A program made the position numbers and the translations under genes. DNA of 64,000 nucleotides from Solidesulfovibrio aerotolerans (GTDB lineage: Bacteria; Desulfobacterota; Desulfovibrionia; Desulfovibrionales; Desulfovibrionaceae). The DNA lies in the NCBI RefSeq assembly GCF_009856865.1, contig NZ_WVUD01000005.1, positions 62,001 to 126,000 of the forward strand. The letters are read 5' to 3'. Below the pieces are notes generated by a model. That model did not search any database. It had not been told where the DNA came from and saw only the letters and a program-made list of their open reading frames with translations. Positions within the stretch are counted from its first letter, which is position 1. Every line of letters begins with the position of its first letter. Positions 50,864 to 58,824 of the stretch are shown here, piece by piece.

Positions 50864-50937
50864 TGGCGGTCGGGATTTGGGGGGCTGGGCCAGCCGGGCT
50901 TTGACGGCTGACCCAGCCCCCCAAATCCCGACCGCCA
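50864..50937. repeat. 26-bp perfect inverted repeat (long hairpin)
   Basis: Arms 50864-50889 and 50912-50937 are exact reverse complements (left arm starts TGGCGGTCGGGATTTGG). The stem continues after one mismatch with CAGCC/GGCTG (50891-50895, 50906-50910), leaving a 10-nt loop. A smaller stem (50839-50845 with 50849-50855) precedes it. No T-run follows. Confidence 0.8.
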
Positions 50938-51020
50938 TCCGTTCCCGCTCCCGCTCCCCCCACGCCCACGCCCACGCCCCCAGAGCCTCCCTCAACCCGC
51001 TTCCCATCCCCTGCTCCCCT

Positions 51021-51073
51021 GCCGGGGGGTCCGGGGGGATCATTCCCCCGGTGGGGTTCGGGGCAAAGCCCCG
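51021..51073. repeat. Dispersed repeat core with alternative right end
   Basis: Contains GGGGGTCCGGGGGGATCATT, then CCCCCGG, the same core as the type A repeats, but it continues into GGGGTTCGGGGCAAAGCCCC, a separate hairpin instead of GGCCGCCGGAGGC. It lies between the long hairpin and murI. Nothing else recognisable is seen to 51162. Confidence 0.6.
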
Positions 51074-51162
51074 ATTCTCTTCTGCCCTCTGCCTTCTGCC
51101 TTCCACCGTCCCGCCTTCCGCCTTGCGCCTCCCCACCGTCCCACCCGCGCTTACGCGCTCGC

Positions 51163-51969
51163 TTAAATCGTCTCCAGGTGGACGTTGACCATGGCCTGTC
51201 CCAGAAACCGCTGGCCGATCTCTAAAAAGCGATGCGGCATGTCGGTGACGTGGAAATCGTAGCGGGGCTGGCGGCCGGGGTTGCGCAGTCCTTGCTCGTT
51301 AAGGATGGCGGCGGCTTGGCGGGCCACGGCGGTGGCCGAGTCCTGGAGGCGCAGGCCGGGACCGACAACATCGGCGAGCAGGGGTGCCAGCAGCGGGTAG
51401 TGGGTGCAGCCGAGGATGAGGGTATCGAGGTTTTCGGCGGCCAGGGGGGCCAGGTATTCGACGGCCACCAGCCGGGTGGCCGGGTGGTCGAGCCAGCCCT
51501 CTTCGACGAGCGGGACGAACAGCGGGCAGGCTTTGGCTACGGTATGCACGTCCGGGCCGCCAAGGCGCGAAAGTGCTCGTTCGTAGGCCTTACTGGCAAC
51601 GGTGGAGGGGGTGGCGATGATGCCGATGCGTTTGGAGCGGGTGACGGCCAAGGCGCTGCGGGCTCCGGCGTCGATGACTTCGAGCACGGGCACGGGCGAG
51701 AGACTGGTAATAGCCGGCAGGGCCACGGCGGCCATGGTATTGCAGGCGACGATGAGCAGTTTGACGTGGCGCTCAAGGAGAAACCGGGTGATCTGGGCGG
51801 CGTAGCGGGCCACGGTTTCGGGTGATTTGACACCGTAGGGAACGCGGGCGGTATCGCCGAAATAGATGATGTTTTCGTCGGGGAGCAGTTCCATGACGGC
51901 GCGGGCGACGGTGAGGCCGCCGACACCGGAGTCGAAAATGCCGATGGGGCAGGACGGATCGTGATGCAC
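51163..51969 (-). CDS. murI: Glutamate racemase
   Basis: 268 residues. It makes D-glutamate for peptidoglycan. The two catalytic cysteines are in LIVACNTMAAVALP and LILGCTHYPLLAP; the N-terminal IGIFDSGVGGLTVARAV and YFGDTARVPYGVKS are the substrate-binding motifs. The GTG at 51969 is proposed as start (AAAGGG about 9 nt upstream) since no ATG precedes IGIFDSG; the upstream frame could extend 16 residues. It is 78 nt after the hybrid kinase stop on the same strand. Confidence 0.93.
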   Translation of the reverse strand: MHHDPSCPIGIFDSGVGGLTVARAVMELLPDENIIYFGDTARVPYGVKSPETVARYAAQITRFLLERHVKLLIVACNTMAAVALPAITSLSPVPVLEVIDAGARSALAVTRSKRIGIIATPSTVASKAYERALSRLGGPDVHTVAKACPLFVPLVEEGWLDHPATRLVAVEYLAPLAAENLDTLILGCTHYPLLAPLLADVVGPGLRLQDSATAVARQAAAILNEQGLRNPGRQPRYDFHVTDMPHRFLEIGQRFLGQAMVNVHLETI

Positions 51970-52047
51970 GGGCGATACCCTTTGGGGACGATTTGGCGAC
52001 GGACGGCGTCCGGCCAAGGACGCTTGGAACGCTGCGGGGGGGCGGCG

Positions 52048-54780
52048 TCAAGCCTTTTCTTGCGGCTCGGTCCCGGCGTACGGGCGGCAGTCGATTCTGC
52101 CGGGCCGGCGCTCCAGGGCGCGTCGCATCACGTCCAGCAGCTCCGAAACGTTGACAGGCTTGGCCAGATAGTCGTCCATGCCGGCCTCAAGGAATGTCTC
52201 CCGGTCACCGGGCATGGCAAAGGCGGTCATGGCAATGATGGGAACGGTGGGATCGAAAAGGCCTGAGACATCGGCCCGGATGCGCCGGGTGGCTTCAAGA
52301 CCGTCCATAACGGGCATTTGGACATCCATGAGTATGAGACTCACCGGTTCCCGGGCCAGAATAGCCAGAGCGGCCGAGCCATTGGGGGCTTCGCGGACGG
52401 CGTAGCCGACCTTGTGGAGCATCCGGCTGGCGGCACTGCGGTTCATGTCGTCGTCCTCGACCAAAAGGACCGTGCAGCCCGGGGGGGCCAGCGGCAGGTG
52501 TTTCGCTTCGGCGGTCGGGGCAACGACGGCCTCAATGGGGGTCAGCGGCAGGGTGACGCACATGGTGGTTCCACTGCCGACCCAGCTCTGCACGTCGATG
52601 GTCCCGCCCAGGAGTTCGGTGAGGCGTTTGACGATGGCCAGTCCCAATCCGACGCCGCCCTGGCGGGTGTAGGTGCCGTCCACCTGGACAAAAGGCTTGA
52701 AAATGGCATCGAGTTTGTCGGCGGGGATGCCGCGCCCGGTATCGGCCACGGTAAAAACGACGTCCAGGGGAACGCCCGGGACCACGGCCGCTGTGGGGGA
52801 GGCTGCTGCGACGGTGACCTGGATGGCCCCGGCCTCGGTGTATTTGACGGCGTTGCCGACCAGATTAAGCAGAATCTGGCGCAGCCGGGCGTCGTCGCCC
52901 CGGACGGAGGCGGGCAGACTGCACGACAGCTCGAAGGTCAGTCCCAGGTGCTTCTGGCGGGCCATGGGGGCAAAAATATCCAGGACGGCCTGTTTGATGT
53001 CTTCAAGCCCAAACGTGGTTTCGCGCACAACCAGGGAACCGGATTCGATCTTGCTCAGATCAAGGATATCGCTCAACAGGCGGTTCAGGCGGCTGGTGCC
53101 CCGGGTGGCCATGGCGACATATTCCTGCTGTTCCGTATTCAAAGCGGTGGTTTGCAGCAGTTGGAGCATGCCCATGACGCCGTTTATGGGGGTACGGATT
53201 TCGTGGCTCATGTTGGCCAGAAATTCGCTTTTGGCCCGGCTGCCAGCGTCGGCCAACTCCTTGGCCCGCAGCAGTTCCTGTTCGTAGCGGTATTGCTCGG
53301 TGATGTCGCGATTGGAGCCGCGCCGCCCCAGCTCTTCGCCGCCAGGACCGGTCAGGCGGCTGCACACATGGCCGATGTGGACGATGCGCCCGTCGCTGTG
53401 GACGACGCGAAACGGCATTTCCTCGTGCGCCGGCAGGCCATCGGGATGCTCCAGAAAATGCGCGTCCCAACGCTCCTGGTCATCGGGATGCAGGACGTCG
53501 CGGATGGTCAGGCCCGACGGACCGAGAAAGGCCTGGGGCGGGCGCCCGGCAATGCGGGCGCAGGCCGGGGAAACCCAGCGGCATTGCCCGTCCGGGTCGT
53601 TCCAGAATTCCCAGTTGTGGGAGTTGTCCGCCACGATGCGAAAGATATGTTCACGTTCGGCCAGGCGGACTTCGGCTGCATGGCGGGCCGCATCGGCGTC
53701 CTGGCGCTCCTTGGCGCGCCGTGTCAGGAGAGCGGCGGCGCTGGTCAGCGCCCGGGCCAGGGCCTCGGTTTCGGCCAGATCGGAGCGGCCGGGCATAATG
53801 GGCCGGCCGGAACCCAGTTCCTCGGCAGGTTTGACCAGGACGGTGATGGAATGGGCGATGCGTCGCGCCAGGGACGTGGCCAGGGCAATGCCGCCCAGGG
53901 ACAAAACCAGCGCCCCCCCGCCAGTCCACCACAGCCACTGGCGCACTTCGGCCAGCAGGATGGCCTGGGGAACGCTGACCACTGCGGACCAGCCCGAGTC
54001 CTCGGCCTGGGAAAAGGCGGCCAGGACCGCGACGCCGTCCAGATTGGTGGTCTCAAAGGCAACGTCAGCGGGGGTATCCGGTCCACGGCCGGGCAGGAGG
54101 TGGACCGCGGACTGTCCGACCCAGCGGTCGTTATCCCGGGAGCGGGCCACCACCACGCCTTTGGTGTCGAGGATGACCGCCGCCCAGCCCTGGGACAGCC
54201 GCTCGGCCAAAAGCATGCCGGTGAAGCGGGCCGCGGGCACGGTGATGGCGAGGTCGTAGCGCACGGTGCCGTCCTTATAGACGGGCATGTCCAGGCTGAT
54301 AAGGGCCCGGCCGGTCACGGCACCACGAAAAACATTGCCGATGGCCGGTTTGCCCGTGGCAAAAACGCGCTGCACGATCTCAGGGACATTGCGTCTGGGC
54401 AGGGCGCTGCCCGGGGGCAAAAACGAGTTAAAAACCTGCTGCCCGTCCGCGTTGGCCACGATGACATCGGAATCGGGGTAGCCGGCGAGGAGCATCCTGA
54501 CCTGGCGCCGCAGGGCCTCGAAATCGTCGTTTTGCAAGGCCGGGGAGGTGGCAAGGCCTTCAGCCACGGCCAGGACGACAGAGAGCTCGCGGTCGGCATC
54601 CAAGGCGAGATTCCTGGCGATTTCAAGCAAATGGCCCTGAATGAGGGCTTTTTTGCCGGTATAGACGGAGTGGACAAAATACCCGGCGCAGACCCACACC
54701 GGCAGCACGCACGCAACGACCAGGCCGGTGAGCCAAAGTCGTATGGTGCGCGGACGGTGCGCGGCGGCAGCGTTATGCAT
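52048..54780 (-). CDS. Hybrid sensor histidine kinase (Cache-PAS-HisKA-HATPase-REC)
   Basis: 910 residues. TM1 (~15-35) and TM2 (~283-303) flank a periplasmic double-Cache-like sensor. A short coil and PAS (~375-495, WNDPDGQCRWVSPACARIAG) lead to HisKA with H526 (NMSHEIRTPINGVMG), HATPase (NLVGNAVKYTEAG, VADTGRGIP, GVGLGLAIVKRL) and a C-terminal receiver (~778-900, LVEDDDMNRSAA, LILMDVQMPVMDG). Such hybrids pass phosphate to a separate Hpt domain, which is not encoded nearby. GAGG is 10 nt before the ATG. A Fur-box promoter firing the opposite way lies ~140 nt upstream. Confidence 0.93.
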   Translation of the reverse strand: MHNAAAAHRPRTIRLWLTGLVVACVLPVWVCAGYFVHSVYTGKKALIQGHLLEIARNLALDADRELSVVLAVAEGLATSPALQNDDFEALRRQVRMLLAGYPDSDVIVANADGQQVFNSFLPPGSALPRRNVPEIVQRVFATGKPAIGNVFRGAVTGRALISLDMPVYKDGTVRYDLAITVPAARFTGMLLAERLSQGWAAVILDTKGVVVARSRDNDRWVGQSAVHLLPGRGPDTPADVAFETTNLDGVAVLAAFSQAEDSGWSAVVSVPQAILLAEVRQWLWWTGGGALVLSLGGIALATSLARRIAHSITVLVKPAEELGSGRPIMPGRSDLAETEALARALTSAAALLTRRAKERQDADAARHAAEVRLAEREHIFRIVADNSHNWEFWNDPDGQCRWVSPACARIAGRPPQAFLGPSGLTIRDVLHPDDQERWDAHFLEHPDGLPAHEEMPFRVVHSDGRIVHIGHVCSRLTGPGGEELGRRGSNRDITEQYRYEQELLRAKELADAGSRAKSEFLANMSHEIRTPINGVMGMLQLLQTTALNTEQQEYVAMATRGTSRLNRLLSDILDLSKIESGSLVVRETTFGLEDIKQAVLDIFAPMARQKHLGLTFELSCSLPASVRGDDARLRQILLNLVGNAVKYTEAGAIQVTVAAASPTAAVVPGVPLDVVFTVADTGRGIPADKLDAIFKPFVQVDGTYTRQGGVGLGLAIVKRLTELLGGTIDVQSWVGSGTTMCVTLPLTPIEAVVAPTAEAKHLPLAPPGCTVLLVEDDDMNRSAASRMLHKVGYAVREAPNGSAALAILAREPVSLILMDVQMPVMDGLEATRRIRADVSGLFDPTVPIIAMTAFAMPGDRETFLEAGMDDYLAKPVNVSELLDVMRRALERRPGRIDCRPYAGTEPQEKA

Positions 54781-54921
54781 AAATGGATGGCCTCGGCGGG
54801 CAAGCGCCGGACAGGAACCGGCTCGCCCTTATTATCTTAGCCACTCATAAAAGCACAGGTGCAGGCGGCTGTCCACGAGAGAATAGCGCAACGGCGGATT
54901 ATGGAAATCTTCGGCCGACTA

Positions 54922-54950
54922 TTGACAATGATTTTCATTATCGATAGAAG
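54922..54950 (+). promoter_or_regulatory. Fur box overlapping a sigma-70 promoter
   Basis: GACAATGATTTTCATTATC (54924-54942) matches the 19-bp Fur consensus GATAATGATAATCATTATC at 16 positions. It overlaps a perfect -35, TTGACA (54922-54927); the -10 TAGAAG (54945-54950) follows at 17 bp. This layout predicts iron-dependent repression of the plus-strand small ORFs at 55007 and 55270. It could also affect the divergent hybrid kinase. Confidence 0.78.
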
Positions 54951-55006
54951 CCTCTTCAGACACGTCGGCGATCCCGCCGGCCGCAGGAGCTGCCAGGAGG
55001 CAAGAC

Positions 55007-55171
55007 ATGCTGTCGCACACCTCGATTTCGTCCAAGAGCCGCACGACAGGCTGGGCCAAAAGTTTTCTGGGCGCGTCCCGCCGGGAGCCGGCCGCCGGGA
55101 CCAGGCGGGAGAGCGTTACGAACGCTGACGCCGGAGCCAGCGCCCCGGCTGACAACGCCAGGATCAAATAA
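55007..55171 (+). CDS. 54-residue small ORF behind a Fur-box promoter
   Basis: Starts MLSHTSISSKSRTTGWAK and ends NADAGASAPADNARIK; basic, Ser/Ala/Arg-rich, without Cys, membrane helix or recognisable domain. A near-perfect AGGAGG lies 6 nt before the ATG, and the start is about 57 nt downstream of the predicted -10. It is the first possible product of the Fur-controlled transcript. An 8-bp hairpin (55190-55197 with 55201-55208) follows. The initiation signals are strong; whether it is a real protein, a leader peptide or part of an iron-regulated RNA is undecided. Confidence 0.5.
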   Translation: MLSHTSISSKSRTTGWAKSFLGASRREPAAGTRRESVTNADAGASAPADNARIK

Positions 55172-55269
55172 AACCCGGAACGGGACGACGCCGCTCCCCG
55201 GGAGCGGCCGGGAACTGTCCCGAGGGCGCGCCCCGCCGTCCCGGCCCGAGGCAGGAGGCACGGACAGCC

Positions 55270-55638
55270 ATGACCAACATGGATTTTCCCTTTGGCAACC
55301 AAGCGGCACTGATCGACAGGATTTTGGCGGATTACGGCTACCGGCCGGTGGTGAACCACCGGGGCCAGTGGTACTACCAAACGACGCTGCGCTGGCACAA
55401 CCGGCTGGTCCATTGCCGGCTGGGCCGTGTGGGGCTGGACCGGTTGCCCGACGACCGCAGCAGTCCGACGTGGTGCGGCTACTACGACGTCCACGAACCG
55501 GACTCCATGCTCGACGACGCTGTCCACCCCACCCTCTTCGCCTGCCTCGCCCACAACCACAAGGCCGACGCGGCGCGGCGGCTCCTTAGCGCAGCGGCAA
55601 CTCCACAAAAAACGTCGTCCCGGCTGGCGAGGTTGTAA
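55270..55638 (+). CDS. Small protein of unknown function, possibly iron-regulated
   Basis: 122 residues; no family recognised. Aromatic- and His-rich central part (HRGQWYYQTTLRWHNRLVHC, then WCGYYDVHEPDSML) with two Cys and several His that could bind a metal, then a helix (LFACLAHNHKADAARRLL). AGGAGG stands 11 nt before the ATG. It lies 98 nt after the 54-residue ORF, downstream of the same Fur-box promoter. Its last 53 nt are antisense to the end of the sensor kinase at 55586. A real gene is likely, since motif-like residues are upstream of the overlap. Confidence 0.62.
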   Translation: MTNMDFPFGNQAALIDRILADYGYRPVVNHRGQWYYQTTLRWHNRLVHCRLGRVGLDRLPDDRSSPTWCGYYDVHEPDSMLDDAVHPTLFACLAHNHKADAARRLLSAAATPQKTSSRLARL

Positions 55639-57334
55639 AGCGGATGTCGCCGTGGTGGTCCTCCACGATGCGCTGACACACCGCCAGCCCCAGGCCCGTG
55701 CCGGATTCCTTGGTGGTGCAAAAGGGATCAAACACCCGCCCCCGGACATCTTCGGGGATGCCGCCGCCGGTGTCGGCCACGGTCAGGCAGGCTTTGCCCC
55801 GGGCCACAGCCGTGGTCAGGGTGATCGTGCCGCCGCCTTCCATGGCCTCGGCTGCATTTTTGAGCAGGTTTAACAGCACTTGCTTGATGCGCGCCGCGTC
55901 ATGGGGCACGGCTTCAAGGCCCGGCCCCAAATCCGTTGCCACCGTAATCCCGCGCGAGGCCATGGCATCGGTCATAATCGCCAACGACTCGCGCACCGTG
56001 GCCCCCAGGTCGTGGGGTGCTATCTGGGGCGGGGCCGGCCGGGTGAAATCGCGCACTTCCGTTAAAAGCGTTTCCAGGCGTTTGGCCTCGGATTCAATGA
56101 TGCCGAGCTTTTCGGCGTCGGCCCCGTCGGCCGGCAGATGCCGCCGGACCTGATTGGCAAAGCCGCCCATGAGCATGAGCGGATTTTTGATCTCATGGGA
56201 CAGCCGCGCCGCCGCTTCGCCGATGGCCGCGAACCGGGCCGAACGGATAAGCTTTTCCTGGGTGCCAAGCAGCTCCCGGCCGGTCTTGTCGCACTCCTGC
56301 TTAAGGGCCCGCGACCAGCGCAGGGCCAGATGGACAGCGGCGACGAACATGCCAAAGACCACCAGCTCAAACAGCCCGACAATGGCCCACTCCCGCACCA
56401 GCAGCCGGCCGATAAGCCCCTGCACCTCGTCCTCGGGCGCGGCCAGGGCCACGGCCCAGCGGTTGGCGGGGTCTTCGCTGCCGGCCAGGGGCGCCGGGCA
56501 AAAGGCCACGAATTTTTTCACCAACCCGATGCTGCCCCGGTGCCAGCCCGAAAAATACCAGTCCATGCCCCGCTGGCCGGTCAAGACCCGCTTTTCGATG
56601 AGCCATTCCAGCCGGCTCCAGTCGATGTTGGGATCGCGCTGGCGGCGCACGGCAAGCGATTCCCGGCCGATAAATTCCGCTTCATGATGGTCGAGAAACA
56701 CCCCGGCATCGTCAAGCACCCAGGCATAGCCTGTTTCGCCCGAGCGCACGTTGTGAGCATAGCGCCCGGCCACGGCCCGGGCGTCTATCACCAGGACCAG
56801 CCCGCCCACCCGGCCCATATCGTCGGCCAGGGGCATGGTCATGACGATGAGCTGGCGACCGGCAAAGGGTCCGGTGGCCGGCGAAAACACCCGGCCAAGC
56901 GAGCTGTGTCCCAGGCGCGCCGGCTTGCTAAAGGCCTCGCGGCAGGCCTGGGGGCACAGCCCCTGGGCCGCTACGGTCTGCCCCGAGGCATCGGAAAAGA
57001 CCGGCTCCCCCCCGCCCGGGGGCACAACGCCCAGGGCAGCCACGTTCCATTCGGCAAAGATGCTGTAATAGGCCGGCATGGCCAGCCACGGCCGGCCGTC
57101 GGAGGCGACCTGTTCGCGCCACATAAGGGACAGGCTTTCCAGGCAGGTGCGCAAAAAAGCAAAATGATCGCCGATGTTCTCGGCGATCATTTGGGCGAGC
57201 AGGAGTTGCTGCTGATTAAACTGGTCAGTGACCACGGCCTCGACGTCGGTCTTGGCCCGATACCCCATGCCGGCAATGGCCAGGGTCAGAGCCACGAACA
57301 ACAGGAATGCGGCGATGATGTGTTTGCGCGTCAT
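55586..57334 (-). CDS. NtrB-like sensor histidine kinase with periplasmic Cache domain
   Basis: 582 residues. TM1 (~7-25), a periplasmic double-Cache-like sensor (~40-300; SGETGYAWVLDDAGVFLDHH), TM2 (~318-340), a coiled coil, HisKA with H380 (ARLSHEIKNPLMLMGG) and HATPase (NLLKNAAEAMEG, VADTGGGIPED, GTGLGLAVCQRI). The C-terminal domains resemble NtrB/ZraS kinases, which drive sigma-54 activators; no response regulator is next to it. GGAG precedes the ATG by 7 nt. The 3' end overlaps a small plus-strand gene by 53 nt. Confidence 0.92.
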   Translation of the reverse strand: MTRKHIIAAFLLFVALTLAIAGMGYRAKTDVEAVVTDQFNQQQLLLAQMIAENIGDHFAFLRTCLESLSLMWREQVASDGRPWLAMPAYYSIFAEWNVAALGVVPPGGGEPVFSDASGQTVAAQGLCPQACREAFSKPARLGHSSLGRVFSPATGPFAGRQLIVMTMPLADDMGRVGGLVLVIDARAVAGRYAHNVRSGETGYAWVLDDAGVFLDHHEAEFIGRESLAVRRQRDPNIDWSRLEWLIEKRVLTGQRGMDWYFSGWHRGSIGLVKKFVAFCPAPLAGSEDPANRWAVALAAPEDEVQGLIGRLLVREWAIVGLFELVVFGMFVAAVHLALRWSRALKQECDKTGRELLGTQEKLIRSARFAAIGEAAARLSHEIKNPLMLMGGFANQVRRHLPADGADAEKLGIIESEAKRLETLLTEVRDFTRPAPPQIAPHDLGATVRESLAIMTDAMASRGITVATDLGPGLEAVPHDAARIKQVLLNLLKNAAEAMEGGGTITLTTAVARGKACLTVADTGGGIPEDVRGRVFDPFCTTKESGTGLGLAVCQRIVEDHHGDIRFTTSPAGTTFFVELPLR

Positions 57335-57471
57335 AGGCCTTCTCCAGCTTCCTTTTGGATACCTGTTTTTCCCCGTCCCTGCAATTGGTTACGAAACGGC
57401 ACCGAACACGGTGCCCTTTTTTGCAAAGTTGGCCCCTTGCGCCAATCGCCGGCCACGCGCATAACCCCGCC

Positions 57472-58821
57472 ATGGACATAACCGAGAAAATGGAAGTGGA
57501 ACTGGCCGTAACCCGGCTGGCTCTTGGCGGCAAAGGCGTGGCCCGCCTCGACGGGCTGGTATTTTTCGTGGACGGCGGGCTCCCCGGAGCCACGGTGCTG
57601 GCCCGGGTGGAGAAGGTGAAAAAAGGCTTTGCCGAGGCCCGGGTGATTGAAACCCTGACCCCCTCGCCCCAGGCCGTCACACCGCAATGCCCCCATTTCG
57701 GGGTCTGCGGCGGCTGCGTCTGGCAGGATCTCGACTACGAGGCCCAACTTTTCTGGAAGCGCGAGCAGGTGGTCGAAAGCCTGGGCCGCCTGGGCGGCCT
57801 GCCCGACGTGCCCGTGGCCGCGACCATCCCCTCGCCGGCCCTGTACGGCTACCGCAACAAAATGGAATTCGCCTTTGCCGGCAAGCTGTATCTGGGGCTG
57901 CACGAACGCGCCCGGCCAAACCGGGTGCTCGATATCCAAACCTGTCCGCTCATGGACCCCTGGGCCGCCGAAATGGTGGGCTACCTGCGCCAGGCCTGCC
58001 TGGACACCGGCCTTGGTGCGTTTGACTCCCGCACCAGCAAAGGCGTGTGGCGCCATCTGGTGCTGCGCCAGTCGGCAGCCACCGGGGCGCGGCTGGTCCA
58101 TCTGATCACCGGCCCGGCGCGCGGGGCCGGCGACGCCGTCCACGCCCTGGGCGAGACGCTCATGAAAAAGTTTCCCGCCGTGACGGGCTTTGTCCATTCG
58201 GTGCGCCGGGCCTCTGCGGCCGTGGCCGTGGGCGAGCGGCAGGTCTTTTCCCTGGGCCGCCCGCTGCTGGAAGAGCACGTGGGCCGGGTGCGGCTGCGGG
58301 TGTTGCCCGACGCCTTTGTCCAGACCAACACCGCAGCCACCGCGGCCCTGTATGACGTGGTGGCCCAGGCCGCCGGCAGCGATCCGACCGGCACGGCCTG
58401 GGATCTCTACAGCGGTTGCGGCGGCATCGCCCTGACCCTGGCCCCGCACTTTCAGACGGTCTATGGTCTGGACATCGACATCCGGGCCGTGGAAAGCGCC
58501 AAGGCCTCGGCCGAACTGTCCGAGATCGACAATTGCGTCTTTGCTGCCGGCGACGTGGAAGCGGCCCTGGACAACCTGTCCCACACCAAGCCGGTGGTGG
58601 CTGTGCTTGATCCGCCCCGGGCCGGAGCCAGCGCCGCCGTGCTGGCAGCGCTTTTACGTGCTGCGCCCAAACGCATCGTCTACGTGTCCTGCAACCCGGC
58701 CACCCTGGCCCGGGACGTCAAGATCCTTGGCGAGCTGTACAACGTAGAAGCCGTCACCCCCGTGGACCTGTTCCCGCACACGGCCCATATCGAGGCCGTG
58801 GCCGCGCTGGTCCTGCGCTAA
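57472..58821 (+). CDS. rlmD: 23S rRNA (uracil-C5)-methyltransferase RlmD/RumA type
   Basis: 449 residues. An N-terminal TRAM-like domain (LAVTRLALGGKGVARLDGLV) is followed by the Fe-S cysteines CPHFGVCGGCVWQ plus CPLMD, then the SAM domain (WDLYSGCGGIALTLAP) and the catalytic VYVSCNPATLARD motif with the nucleophilic Cys, and LDPPRAG. It methylates a uridine of 23S rRNA. ATG 57472 is the family start; the region 5' of it is not conserved and no clear Shine-Dalgarno is seen. Its stop lies 3 nt from the stop of the convergent SGNH gene. Confidence 0.9.
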   Translation: MDITEKMEVELAVTRLALGGKGVARLDGLVFFVDGGLPGATVLARVEKVKKGFAEARVIETLTPSPQAVTPQCPHFGVCGGCVWQDLDYEAQLFWKREQVVESLGRLGGLPDVPVAATIPSPALYGYRNKMEFAFAGKLYLGLHERARPNRVLDIQTCPLMDPWAAEMVGYLRQACLDTGLGAFDSRTSKGVWRHLVLRQSAATGARLVHLITGPARGAGDAVHALGETLMKKFPAVTGFVHSVRRASAAVAVGERQVFSLGRPLLEEHVGRVRLRVLPDAFVQTNTAATAALYDVVAQAAGSDPTGTAWDLYSGCGGIALTLAPHFQTVYGLDIDIRAVESAKASAELSEIDNCVFAAGDVEAALDNLSHTKPVVAVLDPPRAGASAAVLAALLRAAPKRIVYVSCNPATLARDVKILGELYNVEAVTPVDLFPHTAHIEAVAALVLR

Positions 58822-58824
58822 AAG

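Noticed and set aside
52318-54840. 840-residue plus-strand frame
   Set aside because: Antisense to the hybrid kinase, which has HisKA, HATPase and REC motifs in order.
54919-55749. 276-residue minus-strand ORF across the Fur box
   Set aside because: It overlaps the kinase end and both small ORFs and has no motif or Shine-Dalgarno; the plus strand has promoter and ribosome-binding signals.
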